From the NCBI GenBank assembly GCA_023436145.1, contig JAEZKP010000019.1:1-52812 (forward strand): a stretch of DNA of 52,812 bases. The letters are read 5' to 3'. The DNA is from Fibrobacterota bacterium (lineage in GTDB: Bacteria; Fibrobacterota; Chitinivibrionia; Chitinivibrionales; Chitinispirillaceae). The position numbers and the translations under genes are program-made. The notes beneath the pieces are model-generated. The model had not been told where the DNA came from and did not search any database. It worked only from the letters and a program-made list of their open reading frames with translations. Positions 37,198 through 46,464 of the stretch are shown in pieces (position 1 is the first letter of the stretch; each line of letters opens with the position of its first letter).

Positions 37198-37763
37198 TAT
37201 TATGTCTTGATGTGAAGGATACGAAGAATTTAAAAATATTGCAGAATCAAACACTTTATTAAATGTGATATTTATCTCTCAAAGCGAATATGGTCCGTAT
37301 AACAGTCTGTTATGGAGGAACATTTTTTACCGATGTATCATATGACGAATGGAGAAAAGTAAGGTCCGACCCCAATTCTCTCTAGTTGACTAAAAGAAGA
37401 GATCTTCTTCAGACAAACCGGTACACTATAGATTATTAATTTTTCCGCTCTGATCTACCAAAATTACAGGACATATCATTGGATTAATTTATATTGAAAA
37501 AATGATATGACATCAGTTATTATTTTAACGAATGTTAGATGTATCTGGTAAATACTCAATTTTAATTATTCAGGCATCTGTTACAGTTATATAGTTCCTG
37601 TTCAAAATGCACTAAATCCGTCATGCCCGAGTTGTTTTATCGGGCATCCATCCTAAAGAATACAGGAAAAAGATAGATTCCAGCTCCAGATCAATTAGCA
37701 TTCGTTCATTTTGAACAGAAACTATTTAAAGATCATCACCATAATACTTATGATAAAAAAACA
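37198..37763. other. Intergenic region with a MITE-like element and possible gene remnants
   Basis: A plus-strand frame at about 37210-37352 (CEGYEEFKNIAESNTLLNV) has protein-like composition but no start, so it may be a gene fragment. GGTCCGACCCC at about 37361-37371 matches the end of repeat C. The MITE-like element follows at 37591. Confidence 0.4.
37591..37725 (-). mobile_element. MITE-like element, copy 2 (inverted relative to copy 1)
   Basis: The ends form an 18-of-19 inverted repeat: ATAGTTCCTGTTCAAAATG at the left and CATTTTGAACAGAAACTAT at the right. Positions 37599-37717 are the reverse complement of 1-119 with one mismatch. The inner hairpin GCCCGA/TCGGGC is conserved. It has no coding capacity and lies about 360 bases from the first CRISPR repeat. 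Confidence 0.85.
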
Positions 37764-38012
37764 ATGGATATAAAGATCAGAAATGTACGATCATTTTGTA
37801 AGCAGATAGATCTTCTTGCACCAGCACATTATGGTGTTGATAAGCAAAATCTTACAAATTGTGAATACCCATGGGAAGTAACTGATGTTAATGGCCAAAA
37901 CCCAAGAGCATATGCTCCCTGTGAGTATAACTTTGAAATCTTTAAAGATGAATATATGACACTAACACCGCGAGTTTTAGAAATAGTAGAGCGTGAAATT
38001 AAAAGAAACTAA
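37764..38012 (+). CDS. Small protein of unknown function, possibly cut at its 5' end by the MITE
   Basis: 82 aa from an ATG without a ribosome site. The frame stays open upstream through the end of the MITE-like element to a stop inside it, reading FEQKLFKDHHHNTYDKKT before the Met. This fits a gene whose true start was removed by the insertion. It has no recognised family (motifs such as LLAPAHYGVDKQNL and YPWEVTDVNGQNPRAYAPC). It ends 68 bases before the type I-F repeat. Confidence 0.4.
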   Translation: MDIKIRNVRSFCKQIDLLAPAHYGVDKQNLTNCEYPWEVTDVNGQNPRAYAPCEYNFEIFKDEYMTLTPRVLEIVEREIKRN

Positions 38013-38080
38013 TTCGGACGATTGATTGGTGTGAAGGCCTTCGTATCTGGATGCAGCAGTGGTTTGTTGATAATCCGCAT

Positions 38081-38108
38081 TTTCTAAGCTGCCTGTACGG
38101 CAGTTAAC
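38081..38108 (-). CRISPR. Single type I-F-like CRISPR repeat (leader-distal terminal repeat)
   Basis: On the minus strand the 28 bases read GTTAACTGCCGTACAG followed by GCAGCTTAGAAA. The type I-F repeat known from Pectobacterium and other gammaproteobacteria differs at one position only (C in place of A at position 4). The hairpin CTGCC/GGCAG recognised by Cas6f and the 8-nt handle CTTAGAAA are intact. It lies in the same orientation as the type I-C array. No second I-F repeat is visible 60 bases further left. Confidence 0.85.
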
Positions 38109-38140
38109 GATGCTCATTCTGCTGCAAACGCTTCTTATAA
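38109..38140 (-). CRISPR. 32-nt spacer between the I-F repeat and the hybrid repeat
   Basis: Exactly 32 nt, the standard I-F spacer length, whereas the I-C spacers here are 33-37 nt. It was therefore probably acquired by a type I-F system. Its target cannot be told from the window. Confidence 0.7.
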
Positions 38141-38167
38141 TTTCTAAGCTGCCCGTGAAGGAGCGAC
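38141..38167 (-). CRISPR. Hybrid type I-C / type I-F repeat
   Basis: The plus strand reads TTTCTAAGCTGCC, the first 13 bases of the reversed I-F repeat, then CGTGAAGGAGCGAC, the last 14 bases of the reversed I-C repeat. In crRNA sense the 5' half is I-C and the 3' half is I-F. The crossover lies in the stem region, where both repeats have CC after GCT. The I-C stem is spoiled (GGGCAGC in place of GGGAGC), and so is the I-F stem. Confidence 0.85.
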
Positions 38168-38201
38168 TATGTTTACAATTCGATAACAAATTTGACCTGG
38201 G

Positions 38202-41200
38202 GTTTCAATCCACGCTCCCGTGAAGGAGCGACCCAGATCAACTGCATACTGCTGCCAGTGCTTATCAGGTTTCAATCCACGCTCCCGTGAAGGAGCGACT
38301 CAGCTCGCATCTCCCTAAAAACAGGGAAAGAAGAAGTTTCAATCCACGCTCCCGTGAAGGAGCGACTGCCCCGATATTCAGCGATATCAGAACATTCATT
38401 AGTGTTTCAATCCACGCTCCCGTGAAGGAGCGACCCAACTGCACAATGCAACAAAGCATGGACTTTTCAGTTTCAATCCACGCTCCCGTGAAGGAGCGAC
38501 GTTGGCATGATAAACAGTGGCGAACTGGAAATTGTTTCAATCCACGCTCCCGTGAAGGAGCGACACTCAACAGTTTATCTATTGCCAATAGCGTATTCAG
38601 TTTCAATCCACGCTCCCGTGAAGGAGCGACTTGCAAAGTGTCTCTTTGGGAGGCGCAATGGTTAGTTTCAATCCACGCTCCCGTGAAGGAGCGACTCGAC
38701 TTATAGATACAAATAAAAAATCGCCATCAGGTTTCAATCCACGCTCCCGTGAAGGAGCGACCAGCCTTTATGCAAAGGTGGTTCAGGCCGGAGCACCAGT
38801 TTCAATCCACGCTCCCGTGAAGGAGCGACCCTGAGCGAGTGACCGCATTGCTTATTGCCCAAGTTAGTTTCAATCCACGCTCCCGTGAAGGAGCGACCAG
38901 GCACCACCTCTATGAGGTCGCCTGAAGATTTATGTTTCAATCCACGCTCCCGTGAAGGAGCGACATTTTGGGCCGCCATTCATGCGTTTGACAAATCTTG
39001 TTTCAATCCACGCTCCCGTGAAGGAGCGACACAGCCGGAGGGGATAGTCTTAACTATAGCAGATGCAGTTTCAATCCACGCTCCCGTGAAGGAGCGACTC
39101 GTAGTAAAAGGGGATAGGGTAAAGGGTAGTAAGGTTTCAATCCACGCTCCCGTGAAGGAGCGACCAGAACTAAACCGCAATCAGTTAAAAAGAACAAGAG
39201 TTTCAATCCACGCTCCCGTGAAGGAGCGACAATTTATTACACCCCATTGGCTCAGGTCCATTGTGTTTCAATCCACGCTCCCGTGAAGGAGCGACGATTA
39301 AATCATGTCCGTTTGTTCCATTTCCAATTGAAGTTTCAATCCACGCTCCCGTGAAGGAGCGACTAATAATCAGGTCATTATCACCCTCTATTTTCTTGTT
39401 TCAATCCACGCTCCCGTGAAGGAGCGACGAAATCTTAACCAGGCCCTCAACAGGCTTTAGTACCAGTTTCAATCCACGCTCCCGTGAAGGAGCGACATGA
39501 ATTTAAAATTTCAACATTTTTCAGGAGAAAAGTTTCAATCCACGCTCCCGTGAAGGAGCGACTTATTCTTTAACATTTTTTAAGGAGAAACGAAAATGTT
39601 TCAATCCACGCTCCCGTGAAGGAGCGACAAATAAACTCCATACCACAAGCCCTGCACTTTTTCCAGTTTCAATCCACGCTCCCGTGAAGGAGCGACGAAA
39701 TCTTAACCAGGCCCTCAACAGGCTTTAGTACCAGTTTCAATCCACGCTCCCGTGAAGGAGCGACTAAATGTGGCGAAATCCTGGTATCATCGATCGAGCA
39801 GTTTCAATCCACGCTCCCGTGAAGGAGCGACAGGCAAGAATAAGAGAATTTTGTCAAAATAGAGGAGTTTCAATCCACGCTCCCGTGAAGGAGCGACATC
39901 AATAGTTAGATTACTATTAACAAACTGATAGGTTTCAATCCACGCTCCCGTGAAGGAGCGACCCAGCTCATTAATTGTCCAGTTCCGCGTGTTTTGAGTT
40001 TCAATCCACGCTCCCGTGAAGGAGCGACGATACCGTATGAACTGAGCTGACCAAACTATGATTTGTTTCAATCCACGCTCCCGTGAAGGAGCGACGCCGC
40101 TCCGTAATTTATAGTCATCGAGCCACCTGTGGTTTCAATCCACGCTCCCGTGAAGGAGCGACCATTTACGAGCGCCAGCCCTTCCCTCAACCAGTTTGTT
40201 TCAATCCACGCTCCCGTGAAGGAGCGACTTTCTTGCATGTAATCTTCGACCCGGTCAGCAAAGTTTCAATCCACGCTCCCGTGAAGGAGCGACTGTGTTA
40301 AAGTGACTCTTGAATCTGGAGAGTCAAAAGTTTCAATCCACGCTCCCGTGAAGGAGCGACACTGGCAAAGAAGGTTTCTGAATTTGGTACACACTTGTTT
40401 CAATCCACGCTCCCGTGAAGGAGCGACATTTATATTCCAAAATTTCTGAATGGGAAAATGAAGTTTCAATCCACGCTCCCGTGAAGGAGCGACTGCTTGC
40501 TTTTCTACGCATACTTAATCCTTTCTTGTTTCAATCCACGCTCCCGTGAAGGAGCGACCTGTCTTAAATGATGAATTTCTCAGAGACTGCTCAGTTTCAA
40601 TCCACGCTCCCGTGAAGGAGCGACTACTTTTCGACGGTTTCACACACATAAACTTACAATGTTTCAATCCACGCTCCCGTGAAGGAGCGACAAAACACTC
40701 CTGAAAAGAAAGGGATTGCTCTTATAGTTTCAATCCACGCTCCCGTGAAGGAGCGACGGTCCGACTGACGAAAAACTTAAAAAAGGATTTACAGTTTCAA
40801 TCCACGCTCCCGTGAAGGAGCGACAATTATCCCCAGCTGTAACTCGCACAAGCCTGTTAGTTTCAATCCACGCTCCCGTGAAGGAGCGACAAGAAGTACT
40901 TGCATCAGAGATATATTGGGACAACAGTTTCAATCCACGCTCCCGTGAAGGAGCGACGTTTTCTGGTTGCTACTTTCATGATAACCCCTTTAGTGTTTCA
41001 ATCCACGCTCCCGTGAAGGAGCGACTCCGAACTTTGCAACTTTATACGCGACAAGTCACGTTTCAATCCACGCTCCCGTGAAGGAGCGACTAGAGAAACT
41101 TAAAAACAGAATCAACGGCACACAAGTTTCAATCCACGCTCCCGTGAAGGAGCGACAACCCACCAAAATAGTAATATCTATTTGCATTTAGGTTTCAATC

Positions 41201-44200
41201 CACGCTCCCGTGAAGGAGCGACTTACCAATTCAGGTAGTCCGGAGTATCGAGTCCAGTTTCAATCCACGCTCCCGTGAAGGAGCGACTGAGTTTCTATGT
41301 TGCTCCAGCTTCTCAGAATAGGGTTTCAATCCACGCTCCCGTGAAGGAGCGACGTTTTGGGCAGTTCTATCTGTGATAGAATGAGAGTTTCAATCCACGC
41401 TCCCGTGAAGGAGCGACCCTTTTGGAAGTAAAATTATACTCCTGTGCTTCGAGTTTCAATCCACGCTCCCGTGAAGGAGCGACGCTACCCGTATTTCAAA
41501 AGAGCTTTCAAACAAGCTGTTTCAATCCACGCTCCCGTGAAGGAGCGACGATTGTATAGGTTCTTGTGCCATTGCACGATTCTGGTTTCAATCCACGCTC
41601 CCGTGAAGGAGCGACTAAATTCAATGAGTGACACTTTCCACGAGCTGGTTGTTTCAATCCACGCTCCCGTGAAGGAGCGACCAGCCTGACAGATCCTAAT
41701 GGGCTTATTCAAGGCTGGTTTCAATCCACGCTCCCGTGAAGGAGCGACGTGTGATGAATTGGAATCACGTGGTACCAGATGTGTTTCAATCCACGCTCCC
41801 GTGAAGGAGCGACGATAAATCTCACCGAATATGCAGACGTTAAGGCTGTTTCAATCCACGCTCCCGTGAAGGAGCGACGAGTCTGCAGATCTTGACGAAT
41901 TCGCAGGATACGATGTTTCAATCCACGCTCCCGTGAAGGAGCGACGAGGAGGAAATATATGAAACTCTCAGATCTTCCCGTTTCAATCCACGCTCCCGTG
42001 AAGGAGCGACTGAGCAGATCGAAAATATTTATCAGGCATACCCCAGTTTCAATCCACGCTCCCGTGAAGGAGCGACCTTCACCAGCTGAAATCACTGGTT
42101 TTAAATATCCAGTTTCAATCCACGCTCCCGTGAAGGAGCGACTTGGTAGATATGGCTTCGTGCTTAATTATGCGACAGTTTCAATCCACGCTCCCGTGAA
42201 GGAGCGACTAGCCATTCTGCCTTAATTCATGGACATCTGTAGTTTCAATCCACGCTCCCGTGAAGGAGCGACGGGACTCATATATTCAGGTTCTGGTTCA
42301 GTAGCCAGTTTCAATCCACGCTCCCGTGAAGGAGCGACTCTGGGAGTGATTAAACTTTGTATCTGGGGAGAGTGTTTCAATCCACGCTCCCGTGAAGGAG
42401 CGACTTTGCATGGCCGTATAACGCCCAGGCAAAACCGATCGTTTCAATCCACGCTCCCGTGAAGGAGCGACCCAGTGTTTGCCGAATGGGACGAAGAGAC
42501 AGTGGGTGTTTCAATCCACGCTCCCGTGAAGGAGCGACACCGTAACCCTGACCATTCATAGCCAATCTGTCGTTTCAATCCACGCTCCCGTGAAGGAGCG
42601 ACTTTTCTCTTGCGTGAAACATCAACTTTTCGTGTTGTTTCAATCCACGCTCCCGTGAAGGAGCGACATGTAAAGAATCCCAATTTATCGCACTTTTTAT
42701 TTGTTTCAATCCACGCTCCCGTGAAGGAGCGACAATACTTTGACAAAATCTACGAATCATATCAACCAGTTTCAATCCACGCTCCCGTGAAGGAGCGACA
42801 CAACTCCTTATAATGCATTGCATGTTAGCGTAAACGTTTCAATCCACGCTCCCGTGAAGGAGCGACTAGAGAGGGAAAAAGCTCTCAGGTTCTACAAAAG
42901 TTTCAATCCACGCTCCCGTGAAGGAGCGACGATATTATTATCGATGAAACAAACTTCATCAAAAGCAGTTTCAATCCACGCTCCCGTGAAGGAGCGACTA
43001 CGCCACTACTGCAGCAGAGATCATTCTGCAGAGAGTTTCAATCCACGCTCCCGTGAAGGAGCGACCAAAGCCGCAGAGCTGGCCGCAAATGCCGTTATGC
43101 TGGTTTCAATCCACGCTCCCGTGAAGGAGCGACTTTTAGCGAAGAGATAAACGATATGTGGTCGTATGGTTTCAATCCACGCTCCCGTGAAGGAGCGACT
43201 CAATGTTAACCCTGTAGCTGCAAGCACAACTACAGTTTCAATCCACGCTCCCGTGAAGGAGCGACTTATATCAGCAATTTTCACTATTATCAGGAGATTG
43301 TTTCAATCCACGCTCCCGTGAAGGAGCGACATTCAGGACTTAGGAACATATAAGAAACTGGTCACAGTTTCAATCCACGCTCCCGTGAAGGAGCGACTGT
43401 TGCTCTCATGCTTTCCCCACATTTTGAGACTGTTTCAATCCACGCTCCCGTGAAGGAGCGACTGCATAAAAATAACGTTTCATTTTCTTTTCTCCTGTTT
43501 CAATCCACGCTCCCGTGAAGGAGCGACAATATCTTCAGGGGTTTGCTGGTCTATCGAATTACCGTTTCAATCCACGCTCCCGTGAAGGAGCGACGAGTTG
43601 CAAAATTGCTACTCTGACCAATCACCCTGAGGTTTCAATCCACGCTCCCGTGAAGGAGCGACTTTAACCTGCAGCTCAGGAGGAAAGGATGCGATGTGTT
43701 TCAATCCACGCTCCCGTGAAGGAGCGACTCAAGTCGCAGCTCCTTTTCGACCGGGCAGATTTCTGTTTCAATCCACGCTCCCGTGAAGGAGCGACTAAGG
43801 TAGTTGACCAATATTTCAGTGACACGGCTGTTTCAATCCACGCTCCCGTGAAGGAGCGACGAATAGCCGCTGGTGAGACTGTCAACGCTTGATCTGTTTC
43901 AATCCACGCTCCCGTGAAGGAGCGACCACTGAGTTGATTGAACAAAAAAGAGGTTCCCGATGTTTCAATCCACGCTCCCGTGAAGGAGCGACGGGTTTTT
44001 TAGATGTCAGCTGGTTCAGCAAAACTGGTTTCAATCCACGCTCCCGTGAAGGAGCGACAACCAGACCGCCTTGCAGTAGTTAATTGATTGCTGTTTCAAT
44101 CCACGCTCCCGTGAAGGAGCGACTGTAATTCGTATGTTGGAGTACACAAAAGGACTAATGTTTCAATCCACGCTCCCGTGAAGGAGCGACCAAATGGCTC

Positions 44201-44258
44201 AAAGATAAAGCCCAGATAAAGATATGGGTTTCAATCCACGCTCCCGTGAAGGAGCGAC
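38202..44258 (-). CRISPR. Type I-C CRISPR array, 92 repeats
   Basis: I count 92 copies of a 31-nt repeat, which on the plus strand begins GTTTCAATCCACGCTCCCG and ends TGAAGGAGCGAC. The unit spacing is 64-68 bases, giving 91 spacers of 33-37 nt. A further 34-nt spacer (38168-38201) separates the first repeat from the hybrid repeat. In crRNA sense (minus strand) the repeat ends GTGGATTGAAAC, the I-C handle region, and folds through GCTCC/GGGAGC. I noticed no variant among the 92. The cas2 side is therefore leader-proximal, and the degenerate repeats lie at the old, leader-distal end. One spacer occurs twice (39429-39465 and 39697-39733). Several spacers contain a Shine-Dalgarno plus ATG. Confidence 0.98.
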
Positions 44259-44460
44259 AGTTCCATTGTAACTTGATTTAAATCAATGGCATTTATGTTG
44301 GTTTCCGCGAAGGGAACGAAAAGAGGAAATGTAGCTTTGCAGATGGTAATTAAAGCGTTCATAACAGTTTGAAATAAATCGAGTTACACGGTTCGCGATG
44401 CTGCCTAAGAATTTATGGTCACTTCAGGTACGCGATGGACAAAATATAGTATTAGGGAGT
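44259..44460 (-). promoter_or_regulatory. CRISPR leader between cas2 and the array
   Basis: About 200 bp, AT-rich, between the cas2 stop and the newest repeat. On the minus strand it leads into the array, so it should carry the array promoter and the integration signals. A perfect palindrome TTGATTTAAATCAA (44273-44286) sits 14 bases from the first repeat, inside a larger CCATTG/CAATGG inverted pair (44263-44289). Confidence 0.7.
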
Positions 44461-44751
44461 TCAAAGCATCAACAGGCCCTCTGGATCATAGGATTCTTTA
44501 GCACCGGCATGTTCAACACGCTTTTTCCAATTTGCTCCAAGAAAATAGAATCTGAGACTGTCTTTCTCCAAATCTGCTATCTTTAGAAGACTTTCTTTGA
44601 AACTGACCCACTGGGCTGGATCAACCAGGCACTCAAAAACTGAGTTCTGTACCCGCTGCCCATAATCCTTACACACCTTTGCCACCATTCGAAGGCGCTT
44701 CTTTCCAATAGCATCCTCAGTATTGACATCGTAGGTTACAAGAACCATCAT
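44461..44751 (-). CDS. cas2: CRISPR-associated endonuclease Cas2
   Basis: A 96-aa protein of normal length. It begins MMVLVTYDVNTED with the conserved first-strand Asp8, followed by KRLRMVAKVCKDYGQRVQNSVFEC, typical of I-C Cas2. The ATG at 44751 has GGGAGGTGAT upstream. With Cas1 it forms the integrase complex that adds new spacers at the leader end, which here begins right after its stop. It lies 16 bases downstream of cas1. Confidence 0.96.
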   Translation of the reverse strand: MMVLVTYDVNTEDAIGKKRLRMVAKVCKDYGQRVQNSVFECLVDPAQWVSFKESLLKIADLEKDSLRFYFLGANWKKRVEHAGAKESYDPEGLLML

Positions 44752-44767
44752 TAGGTATCACCTCCCT

Positions 44768-45799
44768 TTATTTACAGAAAAAAGCAGGATATTTTCCAAG
44801 ATCTCCCCGAAGATGGCGAGCCAGAAGCATTGCCTGACTGAAAACGAGCATACCTAAAGGTATATTTTCCTGCAGAAACGGATGTCTCACTTCTTCCTGT
44901 TTTCTTTTCTGATATGCTGTAATAACCGTTTTTCTGGTTTGTTCATCCATAAGGATTCCGCCACTTTCAGTAACTGTAAATCCTTCCGGTTTGACTTGTT
45001 GGGTGTTAATAAGTGTCAAAACCAGTCTATCAGCGATATATCCACGGAATTCTTCCATTATATCGAGTGCCAAGCCGGGTCGTCCAGGCCGGTCTTTATG
45101 AAAAAAGCCGACATATGGGTCCAAACCAACAGTCTCCAGTGCCGCTGTTGCGTCGTGAACCAGTAATGTATAAACAAAAGATAGCATTGAGTTAACCAGG
45201 TCCAGCGGTGGCCGCCTGCTCCTGCCGTTAAAAGTGAAGTGTTCCTTCTGTGCACAAATCATTTCATTAAAAATATCAAAATAGATTCTTGCAGCTTCGC
45301 CTTCCTTACCCAATAGTGTTTCACTGTCAATAGGCTCTTTTAATTGTTTAATTACATTGAGCATTTTTCGGGCTGCTATTTCCATCTCTTTGGTATTATC
45401 GTTCTCATTTTTTTCTCTTATTGCTCTAAGCACGATATTACGTGCATTGGCAATTTTTGCAATAATGAAAAGCCGGGCAATTTCAGAAGCTTGCTTTTGA
45501 TCATCAGCTCTGCGATATTGTTCACGACGTAATAGAACATTTCCTTGAGTCTGGCCAACCACTCTTGCTTTAAAATGGCCAAATTCACCAAGAAAACTAA
45601 TGGTAACATTATTATCTGCACAAAGCTCCATAGCATCCGGACTAACCGCTACTCCTCCAAAACATACAATTCCATTCAATGTATGGATCGGCAATCGCAT
45701 CCTGATTTCACCTTCTATGCGAATGGTGATAGTCATTCCCTCTTTTGCTATGTAAGCTCCATGTGTAGTAATAAATAGCGTATTCAGTAGTCTTTTCAT
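44768..45799 (-). CDS. cas1: CRISPR-associated endonuclease/integrase Cas1 (I-C type)
   Basis: A 343-aa protein. The metal-binding residues can be placed by pattern: Glu166 in GKEGEAAR, His234 in GFFHKDRPGRPGLALDI, and the acidic pair Asp246/Glu249 in DIMEEFR. The N-terminal beta domain starts KRLLNTLFITTHGAYIAKEG. Its ATG overlaps the cas4 stop by 4 bases (ATGA), so the adaptation genes are translationally coupled. It appears intact. Confidence 0.97.
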   Translation of the reverse strand: MKRLLNTLFITTHGAYIAKEGMTITIRIEGEIRMRLPIHTLNGIVCFGGVAVSPDAMELCADNNVTISFLGEFGHFKARVVGQTQGNVLLRREQYRRADDQKQASEIARLFIIAKIANARNIVLRAIREKNENDNTKEMEIAARKMLNVIKQLKEPIDSETLLGKEGEAARIYFDIFNEMICAQKEHFTFNGRSRRPPLDLVNSMLSFVYTLLVHDATAALETVGLDPYVGFFHKDRPGRPGLALDIMEEFRGYIADRLVLTLINTQQVKPEGFTVTESGGILMDEQTRKTVITAYQKRKQEEVRHPFLQENIPLGMLVFSQAMLLARHLRGDLGKYPAFFCK

Positions 45800-46464
45800 G
45801 AAATATCCTGTTCCAGATCTGTAAGCATATTATCTATATAAGTATCTGCATTTTTCATTTTATTGATCTTTGGTAAGCATATTTCAATTAATGAGCAATT
45901 ATCACATTTTTTCTGGTAAACTGCTGGAGGAGTTTTTCCGCTTCTGATCAACAGATGCAGTTTTTCAGCTGCTGTTATAGTCTGTTCTCTGAGTGTGCTG
46001 TCAAACATAACTAAGTTTCTTCTGCGTGGTGTACCGTAATAGAGTGCTCCTTCTGCAATGTATACACCTAACATCTCTTCAAGGCATAGCGCCTGTGCAC
46101 ACAGTTGGATTTCATCACATCGATCAGTTTTGGGTTTACCCCGCTTGTATTCAACGGGAAAGGGTTTCCAAAACCCTTCTACACCAGGAAGCATAACACC
46201 TTCATTGCCTCTATGGAACTCTACAACATCGGCTTTACCATATAATCCGATAGCCAAATTATGAATGTACAGGCCTCGGGAAATCCGGAGATTACCGCGT
46301 GATTCTACCTCTTCCTTATCGGTTCGTTCGTGCAGAATATGACCTTCGGCAGTCAGTCGGTTTTCTGCCCACTGCCTTTCAATATGGATTAAAGCACATT
46401 GCCTTTCGCAGAAGATAATGTGTTGGAGGGCAGAGATGGGGAGAAGGTCGGATTCAGAGTACAT
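45796..46464 (-). CDS. cas4: CRISPR-associated exonuclease Cas4
   Basis: 222 aa from the ATG at 46464. The [4Fe-4S] cysteines are likely Cys19 (IIFCERQC) plus Cys187, Cys190 and Cys197 (KCDNCSLIEIC). The RecB-like nuclease core is visible: HERTDKEE, GKADVVEFH, FPVEYKRGKPK and a QLCAQALCLEE helix. In I-C systems Cas4 trims prespacers and selects those with a correct PAM before Cas1-Cas2 integration. An in-frame TTG at 46482 would add six residues. It is separated from cas7 by a 240-bp gap with a hairpin. Confidence 0.96.
   Translation of the reverse strand: MYSESDLLPISALQHIIFCERQCALIHIERQWAENRLTAEGHILHERTDKEEVESRGNLRISRGLYIHNLAIGLYGKADVVEFHRGNEGVMLPGVEGFWKPFPVEYKRGKPKTDRCDEIQLCAQALCLEEMLGVYIAEGALYYGTPRRRNLVMFDSTLREQTITAAEKLHLLIRSGKTPPAVYQKKCDNCSLIEICLPKINKMKNADTYIDNMLTDLEQDIS

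Noticed and set aside
38013..38080. Possible second I-F repeat one period (60 bases) left of the I-F repeat
   Set aside because: Direct comparison at the expected position shows no more than random matches.
38265..44083. Many open frames in the array with repeated peptides such as VSIHAPVKER, NPRSREGA and RSFTGAWIET
   Set aside because: These are translations of the CRISPR repeat in different frames, not proteins.
38202..44258. Self-targeting spacers against genes in this window
   Set aside because: By eye I found no spacer matching the window outside the array; a computed search of the whole genome would be needed.
44398..44586. Plus-strand open frame overlapping the leader and cas2
   Set aside because: It is antisense to cas2, with no ribosome site and no recognisable domain.
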